Shown here: positions 13,301 through 23,952 of the stretch, piece after piece
How positions within the stretch are numbered: position 1 is the stretch's first letter
Layout: the number at the start of each line of letters is the position of its first letter
Origin: Klebsormidium nitens
Lineage: Eukaryota > Streptophyta > Klebsormidiophyceae > Klebsormidiales > Klebsormidiaceae
Direction: 5' to 3'
NCBI GenBank assembly: GCA_000708835.1
Contig: DF237451.1
Coordinates: forward strand, 1-64,000
Length of the DNA stretch: 64,000 nucleotides
Notes under the pieces: model-generated
Seen by the model: the letters and a program-made list of their open reading frames with translations, nothing else
Database searches by the model: none
What the model was told of the DNA's origin: nothing
Made by a program: the position numbers and the translations under genes

Positions 13301-15035
13301 GCTGCCAATGATTGTCCGTGCTTGCGACCAAGGCCCTGCTTGCGCTGTGCCGCTTACGTCTCCTTCTGGTATAACCCCTGCGCCAGCAACGCCACCGCCT
13401 GGTGCATGTCGCCCGCGAGGGGGTTCGTGGCCAGGTCATCGCCGCCCAACCCAAACTTGTCCCGCCTGCGCAAAAGTCACAACCATGCCTGTCAGCAGGG
13501 ACACAGAAAGCACAGTTACCTCCCCGAGGGTCTTGAGACAAGTATGGGCTGACGATACAGAACAGGCCTTTGATGCATGGTTTCCTGGTTCATCAGGAGA
13601 TTTGGGCAAGTCCCCTTGCAATTGGGCACCAGCTTGGGCGATTCAGTAGACCCGAGCGAGCCGCCCAAGACTCCCAGCGATAGGCACTCTTCATTTCCAG
13701 AAAGCACGGAAAGGTTTGCGGGCAGAAGACAATAGCAGTCTGTCGAAGAAAAGTACATGTTGTAAGCAAGGGAGAACGGCTGCTAACGTGGACGAATATC
13801 CCATCATATCTGCACCGTGGGTCCCTTGTATACTTTTGAGGTGACTCTTGACAACAATTTATAATCTGCCTCCAGAACTGGAACCTTCCCCAAGCGGAAA
13901 AGGAGGATCTTCAAATGTCATAAGGCCAACAAAAAGAAATAATATATTACTGTTCAAAAAAGTGGAGCGGACGTGACTGGATTGTCACCGGTAAGGCATT
14001 AAAAGAAGAAAAGGTGTTCTCCAAAACTTCCTGCCAGTCACACTTCTGTAGGACAAGGAGTGAAATTGAAAAGCCAAAAAATAGAGGCTGAGCTCGACAC
14101 CGAGAAAGCAATCTTGAGCGAATCAAAAAACAGATTAGAGCGAGAAGATTATCAGCGGGATCAGTATTAATGACATATAGAAACTTCCTGAGGTAGGCAT
14201 GAAGACACGAGGCTTCCAGGAAGGTGACCCAAAGTCAATTAATGAAGTAAAACGGTTGCTCTCAACCGTCTCTGCAGTACATGCTATGGTAAAGCTTATG
14301 TTTTCTCTGAGACGCCGTGGTTTGCAATTGCCTACTGCGTGGTTGATTGAATTGAGGAGCCCAGTAAGAACCCCGCAACAGACGGACTTGCTCTGAAGTC
14401 GTGGTATTCTTACACAGAACAGGATATTCAGAGTTCCATTCCGAATTTTTCATTTTCAAATTGAATGCAAAAGAATGGACGGATGAGGGCGCCCTTCAGT
14501 GCCTCTCCAAAGTCATTGGGTGTCACCATGGTCGTTAAGGAGCTACCCAGCTTTGAACACCACCACTCAACAAGCAAAAGTTCTTGAAAAACTCTTGGCC
14601 ATCAGCAAGCGTACAAGCTGATGATAAACACTATGCAACAGCAAGAATGAGCCAAAAGTTTCTCAAGAGATCTTTCAAAATTCAGCTCAATCGACAACAC
14701 GTTCGCCCTGCCACCACCTACAACACAGCGGCACTGCGTCGATTGCTTCCTGAGATCGGAAGGTGCAGATGCAAGATAAGAAAGTGCACTGTTCTCAATG
14801 CTACAGCAATCTTTAGTAACCGCTTGCTGGACAGTCACTGGATCTGAGTGGGTTGACAGAGGAGCAGACATCATAAAGTTGCTGTCAAAAGACCAGGTAA
14901 GACGAGGATTGTGGAAAAACACTCATCTGCAAAAACAGAGTTTGTAGATTGAAAGGAGAGCCTCAGCCAACTTCACTCGGCGTACCTGATACGTTCAATG
15001 TGCTGCAGGGCCGTCTTGCTCGCATCAGCATCCAT
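1333..15035 (-). CDS. NO VEIN-like HATPase / CCHC zinc-knuckle / RNase III fusion protein
   Basis: 27 exons: 15035-14986, 13465-13358, 13092-12893, 12465-12412, 12209-12146, 11375-11121, 10775-10541, 10294-10151, 9791-9518, 9285-9141, 8897-8702, 8484-8347, 7969-7807, 7631-7535, 7282-7065, 6810-6632, 6390-6283, 6088-5946, 5667-5458, 5122-4985, 4773-4539, 4399-3758, 3502-3340, 3174-3072, 2809-2588, 2376-2067, 1824-1333. All junctions are GT-AG and phase-consistent; 5286 nt, 1761 aa. Residues 54-66 (HFILELIQNAEDN) and 130-143 (GYIGEKGIGFKSVF) are the GHKL ATP-binding boxes of the NO VEIN/sacsin type; YAFLPTE (~316-322) and NADFLL follow. The middle (~370-1330) resembles NO VEIN-like proteins. 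CCHC knuckles lie at 1426-1439 and 1447-1460, and an RNase III domain at ~1625-1750. I infer an ATP-dependent RNA-binding and RNA-cleaving protein. The start is the ATG of a 50-nt first exon; an in-frame ATG at 15239 is an alternative. Intron 1 (1.5 kb) holds nothing I recognise. The least certain junction is exon 9/10. Confidence 0.85.
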
Positions 15036-15676
15036 GTCGCCAGGAAGGACTCGTCCTTCTGGCGGTCTGAAGCAGGGACGCTCACCGCGAGGAATTGCTG
15101 CAACCAAGACAGCGTCCTGTTGGGAAGGCAGCGCAAGGAGCAGCGCAAAGAGCGCAATGCCGCATGGTGAGCTGGTGCAATCGACTTTGTGAAAACTTGA
15201 AGGAACTGGAACTTGGAAGGGCAGGTTGCCATGCAGCAAGTGGTCTCTTCAGTGTAGAATACAGTGCGGCTCAAACTAGTTGACCTCACATTGTAAAACG
15301 TGCGGTTCGCGGCCTGGGCGATTTCCGCGAATCAGAACCCTTACCGAAGCCCCTCCTCAGGCTTGCTCGACGCACCGTCTATTTTCCCAATCGGACGGAC
15401 ATGGTAAGGCGCTGAAATGCTGCTGACCTCACTACCCGCCAAAAAGCGCGAAAGTTACATGATGATCACCATGCTGCCGCACCGGTACATTTTATCAGGA
15501 AAGATACACGTCTGCAGCATATCGCAGCTTTGGCCTTGGAGCTCACTCTGGCGCTTTCGGCAATTAGTGTTGGACACTGTGGAAACGGGAAAGAATATTG
15601 TGAGGGCTGTCAACGACGACACTAACAGCTTTGGACGACATACATCGCCCTGGTATGAAAGTTTGCCGCCTGGACA
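15036..15676. promoter_or_regulatory. Divergent spacer between genes 1 and 2
   Basis: About 640 bp separate the start of the minus-strand HATPase-RNase III gene from the start of the plus-strand 255-aa protein gene, so both promoters should lie here. I see no clear TATA box, telo-box or other named element. If gene 1 begins at the upstream in-frame ATG (15239), the spacer shrinks to ~440 bp. Confidence 0.4.
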
Positions 15677-17749
15677 ATGCAGGGGGCTGGGCCTTCTGCT
15701 GTTTCGGATGATGAGCTGCTTTCTGCTCCCGTGTTGCCAGAGGTGCCCCTGAGGCGGCTCGTTGACGACTTCCTGGAGGCCACTGGCAAAAGCAACAAAA
15801 AGGCGGCTGCGGATGTGTTCTACTTGTTTGAGGCCTGCTGCAATAACTATGGCTGGGATAACAATGATAAGTGGACATACGAGGCCGCACATGCAGTGGG
15901 GAAAGATTTTATAGATGTGTCTGGTGCAGATGTCATAGGCAGCTGCGCTCGAGAATTCTTTGGTTACTTCGTGCCCAGAAAGGTGAGTCTCGATAGAAGT
16001 TGGCAATGCCAGGAGAATTGCAAGGAGCGTGCATACATTTCAAAATAACATCTTTCTCCAGGGGGTCCACACAGCCGTGCAAATCTTATGAGGCATAGCA
16101 TTGCGCCAGAATGCTGGCAGAGCGAGATGAATTGATGATTTAGATGGTCGAAGATATGATGCATTCGGCTCTGTGATGAGAGAATGATCACTGTGTTTTG
16201 GATAGACCCGTCTGGGGCCTGCTAATATCAGGCAGGAACTGAGCTGCCCCTGTCCTTTCCAGGTCAATGCAGACCCCCGCTCCCTGAAGAAGATGGCCAC
16301 GCAGATGGGCAGGTGAGCTGCCCAAGGAAAAGGACCAGCTGCGACGGTCTTCCGGTTGCTTGATGACGTGAGACCGCAGCAGTGCTAAAATTGCCCCCAT
16401 TTGTTATTCCAAGGTTCTTTTGTCTTCGTGGGGCTAAGCGCTTTGCTGATGCGGTCCTGGGCCTATTGTGTGTCTCACCACTTCTGAAGGAGCTGTCTCT
16501 GGTCAGTGACCTTTTTGCCGGGATTGATTTGTTGGTAACTTGTGAAAGAAACTCAATCTGGTCAAACTTGAAGAGTGTTGGTTGCCTTTCCGTGCTTGGT
16601 CCTTCTGGCGTTAGGTTCAAAGGTTGTGTTTTTCACCACAGAGCCTCAGCTAGGTGCTCTAGATTGAGGCTGTCTCTCTGATGTCTAGGTGGTTTAAGTG
16701 GCTCCACAAGGGGGGGCATATTGACGAAACAAAGTCCAGAGAACTGCAAGGTGAGACATTGTGCATTTGGCTTGTGTGTACTGTGCACACACAAAGGAAG
16801 TCAGATAAACTGGTCATACAATCCAACGAGAGTTCTTTTGCTGAAAAGCATCTTTAGTTCATTGAGCACCCTTTCTTAGGCCAGCTGTTGACAAGTGCAC
16901 CTAAGAAGTTGGTGCAAGCAGCTGCAAATCCCTGACAATCTCTCCCCGGCACCTTCTCTTTGTTATCTGCAGGAGTAATATCTTTGCTTTTTAATATTAA
17001 AACAAAAACAAGATGAAGTGAGGGCAGATGGGGCTGTTCGCAGATTGCATGACAATTCTTGCTCCCTGCTACCTTGAAATGCAGGTCTCTCTCTAGGCTC
17101 CTTGTTGTTCATGACCTACCAGTCAGAGCAACTAGGTGCGGGTACATAGATCCAGAACTGCACTGGTTGGCTGCAGGTCTTGCTAAGCAGAAGGAGACCG
17201 ACTTGCCGAGGGGAGAGCAGGCCAGCCAGCTCTTGTTCCAACAGAGCCGGATGGCAAACCTCCAGGAGCCCATCATGGACTCCGCTGATGGTTACTTTGA
17301 AGTAAGTGTAAAGCCAACTGGACGATGCCCGTTACACTTCACATTTTGAAATTCGGCCGCGCTTATAGACTTCTGGCCTCTCCGTTTGGAGTGTTTTAAC
17401 AAACGGAACGAAAGCGTACGAGATTGGACTCCTAGAATGCCAAGCTGCTCAATTGCGCACAATTTCATCCTGTTCAGATTGGTCATCGAGCTTGCCCAAA
17501 AGTGAAGACCTCTTGTATTCGCAGGTTGAGCGAGTTTCCACATCCAGCGTCACCCTCAGCGCGTTTCCGGCGGGCAGCAGTGGAGGCTTGAGCGATCCTG
17601 ATGCCTTGGAGCTGACCCTGCCGCTGGGCATCACGCAGCTGCTGCGGAAAGGGGACACGGTGTGCCTCTCGCTGGTCAGGGATGCCACGGGGGACTGGAA
17701 GGTGCACCAGTCCGGGAACGTGTATCCAGATGGGAACGCCTCCGACTGA
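15677..17749 (+). CDS. Unrecognised 255-aa protein, five exons
   Basis: Exons 15677-15982, 16263-16312, 16689-16750, 17177-17301 and 17525-17749 join in phase with GT-AG borders and give 255 aa. I do not recognise the family. The N-terminal half (~25-115) is predicted helical: LRRLVDDFLEATG, VFYLFEACCNNYGW, GADVIGSCAREFFGYF and RWFKWL. This recalls the SAM-like helical bundle found at the N-terminus of some prokaryotic proteins and of tyrosine recombinases, but I see no catalytic integrase residues. The C-terminal ~70 residues look like a small beta domain ending in a W-K-V-H-Q-S-G-N-V-Y-P motif. There is no signal peptide or membrane segment, so a soluble protein is likely. It is divergently paired with the HATPase-RNase III gene. 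The gene structure is well supported; the function is unknown. Confidence 0.75.
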
Positions 17750-19475
17750 ACCTCTTGTCCGGGGGTCAATGGCAGCCGGCTTTGGACCCACCTTCCAAGA
17801 CTGTTTTGGACTCCATCGAAGAGATTTTGGTTGTCTTTTAAGTGACGAGATCTGCCCAGCCTTTTTCCGGTGTCGAAGTCAAGCACTGGTTTGCACGTTT
17901 TGTCGCTCGGTTTCCTGTTGCAATGGAAGTCGTGCCTAGGTGGTCGTGATCGGGACGTATAATAACTTAACGTTGAACGTGTTTCGCAAATTGTTCTTGT
18001 ACAGCTTGCCGTTTGAAGGTCGATAGACTGCTGTGAGTCTTGAGCACCAGGCAGGGCCCTATATCTGCCGCCGCTCGGAAATCTGGTTGGTTTCTACGTC
18101 CTTGTAGAGCAATCTTTTGATGACTCGTACTCCAAATCCACAGATTATGTACCCATAACTAAAAGGTGCTCCGCAAAAGCTATGTGATCATCAGCCCATA
18201 CAACGTATCTTATGAGCGAACAAAGAAGTTTACTCTAGATCAATAGACTCCCATGGCGTGTACCGACATCCGACCAACTCTGGTTCCGCAGCTCCCATGC
18301 CTGAGCTAGGCGTGGCTCCACAGTGACATTCTAAAGCGATCGGACATGCAAGTCATTCACCTAGCCGTTTCTATGGTAGACGAGATAGCCTATACCTAGG
18401 TAGCTATAGCTGACTGCATGTTGGTAACATAGCTGTTGGACGGCTCCGGTACGTGAATTGTCCTAGTGGTTGAGTATAGACGATCGATAAAAGAAGTAAG
18501 GCTGACATAAAACACCTAATTCGACACTTGTACGGAAAGCCTATGGCCCTACTGGCTTACGGCGTATTTGAAAATAGACCATCGTCCTGTACATTAACTG
18601 CATGATGAATGATAATAAGGGTACCGTCACTTTGAAGTGGCCGCCACCCGGTTACGTATTTCAATTAGAGGCACTTTGGCCGGAGGGTCCCAAGCCCCCC
18701 CCCCCTCCCGCGGCCTTGGCTTCAAAAGGTCAAGGCCCCAGTCCAGAAAGGCACAACCCGGGCAAATTTTATGGACAAATGTACTGTCGTATGGATGGAT
18801 TTGCCCCTTCTTTACCTTGAAAAGTGTTTTTATGTCTCACTCATGGTCTAGAATTTCAGACCCATGGACTAAAAGAAGACAAATTAGCATGAAAAAGCAA
18901 TGATATGTACTTCAGCTGAAATCCGGCCGCCTGGGGCTTCGCCCCATGCAAGTCAATTAGTCCCCACCTTCGCCGGGTTGGCTGAAGCAACCCAAGCCCC
19001 CCCCCCCCAACAGAATTCCTAAGGGGGTGCCACTTCAAAGTGACGGTACCCTGGCAGCATGATCGGGTCGGAATGTCGTGCACTGAGGCATCTCCGACTG
19101 GCTGCGACATCGAATTACGAGCTAATATATTCGTAAATCCGATTGACAGCTATCTTTTTGGTCATCTTGCATGGTGACTAAATTCTTGAACTCTCTTACA
19201 ACCCCACTTTGCAGTGTGTGGTCTTGAAGAGCGGTGATCGGCAAATTGGCCTGATGGTGACTCATGCCATCCTTGACCACATGGGCTGGACGTGCATGCT
19301 CGTGCAGCAACACGTTACAACCAACAGGGTTGACGAGTTCAATTCGGATAATAATGAAACTGCTGCGACACATGCCATGATGCCCTATCATGATAGGGTA
19401 CTCACAAGCTCCACTTCAAACCAGGACTTTCAATTCTCATATGTACACACTTCCGACTCACTAGACTGCGGAAAG
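17750..19475. other. Convergent spacer between gene 2 and DRG1
   Basis: This stretch lies between two stop codons and should hold both 3' UTRs. I find no further exon. Its one clear structure is the 435-bp inverted-repeat element at 18618-19052, listed separately. Confidence 0.6.
18618..19052. mobile_element. MITE-like element with 24-bp perfect terminal inverted repeats
   Basis: The ends 18618-18641 and 19029-19052 are exact reverse complements over 24 bp; the outer end reads AGGGTACCGTCACTTTG. The 435-bp interior has no coding capacity, two long C runs in the same orientation (around 18697 and 19000), and a hairpin with a TTCG loop near 18930 (TGGGGC-TTCG-GCCCCA). Size, perfect ends and lack of genes fit a non-autonomous DNA transposon. 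I could not find a convincing target-site duplication, so the superfamily is open. Confidence 0.6.
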
Positions 19476-22400
19476 TCATACTTTCTTCACAATTTGTACG
19501 ACATCTTCGTCCTCTAAAACATGTTCCTGCAAGAGTTTCGATCAACGCTCTCTTTTAGAAAGCGTCCCCGCACGCACTCTTGACTCGATTCGCCCCAAGG
19601 AAAGATTCCGGCAAATGCAGTCGTATTTCCTATGCGAAGCCACAAAACAGAGCTGTACGTAAGGAGACCGGGCCAAAGCAAGCAGAGTCGATGAAGAAAG
19701 TGCAAGTACGTTCGGGAGTAGCATCGGTAGCTCACCTTTCCCACTTTTTGCGGTTTATGTTTCGCGCTGGATCCCCACACCAACGCGCTGCACCAACAAG
19801 AGAGCAGTCGATAAAGGGTACGGAGAGACCCACAAGTCGTGGACCAACATTCGTGCAAAGTGGCGTGCGAAAACCGGATGACGGAATGTAAAATTTTGCT
19901 GACCCACTCGCAGAAAACGGGCGAAGACGTTAAGAAGCGCTGGACCGCTTCAATGGATCACCAGCTAGTACTCCTGCAGCACTGAAACTGACTAGTGCAC
20001 AATCCGAGCCGCCAACGCAACGGGCAGAACTCCAAGCTGGCCAAAACCCCCGGTGTGAGCTTACTTTTTGAACTGTTTGAGAATGTCTTTGTGTATCCGG
20101 TTGCAGAAGTCCTCAACGGTGGTGTGCTCCGCGCTGAGGATGACGGGGTCGTCGTAGTCCGGGTTCACGCCCTTGGGCTTGGTGTACCTGCACGCAGAAC
20201 GCCGCGTGTCGGTCGCGCGGACTAGTGGGGCGGCATGAAGACACGGCCCTCTCAATCCGGTGACACTGTGAACCTTACGCTGTGGAGGCGGGACACTGAG
20301 AGCTGGCGACTCGTATCGTCATACAGTACCACGTGTGTTATACTGGGCACCTAGCCTTGGTGCTCCATGCAATAATAGTATTCGCCCGAGCAGCGGCGAG
20401 AAGCTCGCAGACTGCATAGCCCTCTGGAGTCGAGACCACTGTTACGCCCATGAGCGAGCAACTCGAAGCGCAGCCTCTACAGTGGCAAACAAGCCAATTG
20501 ATGTGCGTTGCGCTCCACAAGGATAGCAAAGGACGAAAAGGGATCGTCGTATTGCTCAGCTACTCGGAGCCTCAACAACGCGCTTGCAACTGCGCAGCGG
20601 CGTCTGCTTGGGAGGGTGGGCGTGGGACTTACACTCGGATGAGGTTGAGGTACTCCCAGATTTTGTCGAGGAGGCCGTCCAGGTTCCACTCGAGGTGCGC
20701 GGAGACGGGGCAGTAGTGCGGCATGCGGTCCATCACCTGCAGCTCCTCCAGCGTGATCTGGTCCACCTTGTTCACCACGTACACGCACGGGATGTACTTC
20801 CTGCACACGCATCACCGCACCCGTCCGCCCTCTCAGCACAGCCCGTGTATTGATGATGGGCAGAGAGTACTATGCGAGGCAAGGTCGCCTCGCCAGGGTG
20901 AATGCGTCTTTGACAATAAAAGGAGAGCCTCTAATCTCGGCTTTTAGCAGCTACGTATCAGTCGTTGGCAGGGTACGACACACGTGCCAGTCCTCTCATT
21001 CTGCGGCCCTGAGACGGACTTCTGCAAGCCATTCCTTCACCTGTTCCCTTCGACAACGTCGATAAGGTCGTCCGCAGTGGCATCGTAGCGCAGCGTGATG
21101 TCGGCGTTGTGAATCTTGTACTCCCCCAGGATGGCCTTCACGGTTTCTGCGTCCAGCTGCGTGTTCTGCACCGTGGTCGTGAAGTTGATGCCGCCCTTGT
21201 CCTTGCGCCGGAACGTGATGTTGGGCGGCTGCTTGTTCAGCCGGATGCCAAACCCCTCCAGCTCCTTCTCAATCAGCCGCTTGTGGCTGATGGGCTTGAT
21301 CGCGTCCAGCACAATGAGGATGCAGTTGCACGTGCGCGCCGTGCTGATCACCTGCCGCCCACGACCCTTGCCGTCCTTGGCGCCCTCAATGATACCAGGC
21401 AGGTCCAGCAACTGCACGGGTCACGCAACGCCAAGTTGTCAAACGTTCTCCCCTAGTCAAACATTGAAAAACGAGTGAAGGATATCACACAAAAAAACCT
21501 TCAGAAGGTGGCCGCCAGGGCGTCAAACGAGGACAAAGGTGCTGAAATCAATTTTTACGATTGATTTCAGCACCTTTGTCCTCGTTCGGCTCACTCCGCG
21601 GCACGCCGGAGTGAGACGAACGGAGCGCGAGCACTTGGCGAATCGACCAGTTCACAGTGGCCCAGGTACATGCAAACGCGCGGCTTCATGTATGAGAAGT
21701 GCGCACACGCACCTGGATCTTGGCCCCTCGGTAGCGAATGACCCCCGGGACACAGGTGAGCGTGGTGAACTCGTACGACGCCACCTCTGAGAAGGTCCCG
21801 GTCAGCTTATTCAGCAGCGTGGACTTGCCCACGGAGGGGAAGCCCACCAAGCCCACGCGCGAGTCTCCGGCCTTGGTGACATCAAACCCGGAGCCAGCCC
21901 CACCGCCGGCGCCCCGCTCCGAAGGGGCCAGAATCTCCCTCCGCAGCTTAGCAAGCTTGGCCTACGCAGACGGAAGACAGAGGTTTCGAATAATTGGCGT
22001 GGTACCAAGTGGCACACAATCTGGCAACTAAGTGACATCACCCAGGCAATCGGAGAAAGACAAACGAAAGGAAAGCGACAGGACAACATTCGAAATGAAG
22101 TTTGTGTCGAACAGCGTTGGCACGAGAAGACAGTACCGCTACAAGGCTAATTACTCGGGAGGTCCGCGATCAATGTGATACCAGAAGGAAGATCATGAGC
22201 AGTATAAGCATAACGCATTTGAGACGCCTGTCAAGTCCGCTGCTGATGATGCCAGAATGATTCCCTTCCTGTGCAAACAATAGACTGGAGCGAGCAGTGG
22301 TGTTGGTGGTGCGGCCTCACCTTGAGCAGGCCCAGGTGCTGGCTGGTCGCCTTGTTCTTCTGTGTGCGGGCCATCTGAGAGGGAGACCATCGCGCAAACC

Positions 22401-22621
22401 CTTGAGCGTTGATTGTGTCAGGCATCCCAACATACACTCAGATAAAGTATTGACCCAAGACTTTCTCTTCAGGATGTTCAGAACGTTTCATGCATACGGG
22501 AGAGCAATCCGTAACAGCAGGGAAGGCAGGGAGTGCTTTTGCAAAAACCATTTGCACACGGGTCGCAACGTAAGCCTACCTCGTCCTCGATGTCCTTGAT
22601 TTTCTGCATGACGGTCGCCAT
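19476..22621 (-). CDS. DRG1: Developmentally regulated GTP-binding protein, DRG1 type
   Basis: Eight exons: 22621-22580, 22374-22321, 21961-21713, 21411-21041, 20800-20633, 20187-20065, 19787-19736 and 19526-19476. All phases agree; total 1110 nt, 369 aa, the usual size for DRG1. It is an Obg-type (TRAFAC) GTPase linked to translating ribosomes in the cytosol. The conserved [10 protein letters not shown] helix is at 15-24, the P-loop GFPSVGKST at 72-80, DLPG (G3) at 118-121, DAIKP just downstream, and NKVD (G4) at 249-252. A C-terminal TGS domain covers ~290-369 and ends [12 protein letters not shown]. Details match DRG1 more closely than DRG2. DRG1 normally needs the partner DFRP1, which is not in this window. 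Intron 3 carries a double foldback. Confidence 0.95.
21526..21622. repeat. Two adjacent foldbacks in a DRG1 intron
   Basis: The arm 21526-21552 is a perfect 27-nt reverse complement of 21560-21586, with a 7-nt loop. Directly next to it, 21583-21598 pairs with 21607-21622 (15 of 16 positions, 8-nt loop). Both lie inside DRG1 intron 3 (21712-21412). They could fold as stem-loops in the pre-mRNA, on either strand, or be the remnant of a very small foldback transposon. Confidence 0.85.
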
Positions 22622-23952
22622 GGCTGCTGGTGGAGGTCAATGCCCGCCCTGAGAAGCACTCTCAAAAGAAGGATGAAAGGACAGCTTTCGCCTTCGAGCC
22701 CACAGGCAAAAGCGCCACTCTCAGATGCAGAATGGAATCTCCAGCAGAAACTAAAAATTGAATATTTGATCATGCTTGCAATTTTCTTGTCTCTTTGCCC
22801 GCACGAGCCCAGCCGCACGAGATGCCGTTAACGGTTCCTCCGGCCTCGCATTCTAGTTCTTTTTGAATGGTAAAGGTTGAATTAAGCAGTTGTGGCGTTC
22901 GAGAAGCCACGTCGCTAGGATTGTACTTTTGAGCAGTCCACGGTCAGCACAGTCACAGCGGAACTTCGGAAGCAGCAAAAAGTATCTTCTGAGCAGGGGG
23001 GGAAGGTTTGCAGAACAGGGTGTTTGAAAGGCATGCCAATGGCGTCCCTTGCTTCTTGTAGCACGACAGCATGACAGGTTTTGGTTCGTGTATCACGCCT
23101 TGGAGTGGACTGCTGGTGAGTTCTGATCTCGAAACAGGAAGAAAGTCTTGGTTTGGCTAAGGCCCAGAGAATCAGCGAGCTTCTCTTTCAAGGCAGGGGC
23201 AAGTTCCATCAGGGTGCGTAGCGTGTTTAGGTAAGTCTCTTACGTTGGGAACTTGAGGCAGTGGCAACGAAATCCTGGTACTCGTGTGGGTTTTCGCAGA
23301 AGTCCATGGAGGGTGTGGCACTTGCCATCCTGCAATCCGGTGGAAGTTGCGTTGCTTGACCACGCGTTTGGGATGTTAGGGCTCAGTTTGTCTGGGAAGA
23401 GTCCGGAGGTTGAAGCTGCGGCCAAGGTTACCTTGTCGTTGAAACATGCAGTTTAGTAACGAGGAGCCTACCCGGGCGCCATACATCAGGCGGTTGGACG
23501 CTGGTTCCAGTCTGTGATTCTGATGAGAGCAACATTCGCTTTTAGCTAGACTCTTGGGGTTCCGCGAGGGGGCCATTCTTTGGCTCTGGCGGCAAGCACT
23601 ATCATTGTCAGCTGCTGGCTGTCAGGACACTTTTTGGGCCCCCTTGCCCAGTGCGTCGGTCTTTTTGTAGCTCGCTGTCGTGAAGCTGGCGTGCATGCCT
23701 TGGGCCCGGCTGGGTACGTCTTCCATAGCATCCTCTTCAGAGCTGTTCTGGCAAAGCAATCGACAGCCTTGCAGCTGCGGCGGAAATTACTCCCCGCTAC
23801 TTCTCTTTGCATCTCTAGTTTGTCAGCAAGGATTGAGGTTTGGATTGAGGTCTTCCAAGAAGCGGAAACTTTGATTTTGATGTGGCTCTTTTGTTCTGTT
23901 CAGGTAATGTTACTATAGCATGAGCCGAGGCTAGGTGTATTGTACTGCCCAT
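22622..23952. promoter_or_regulatory. Divergent spacer between DRG1 and the SPA-type gene
   Basis: This 1.3-kb stretch separates the DRG1 start (minus) from the SPA-type start (plus). It must hold two 5' UTRs and promoters. I see no additional exon with coding character and no clear light-responsive element such as a well-formed G-box, so I make no specific regulatory call. Confidence 0.45.
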
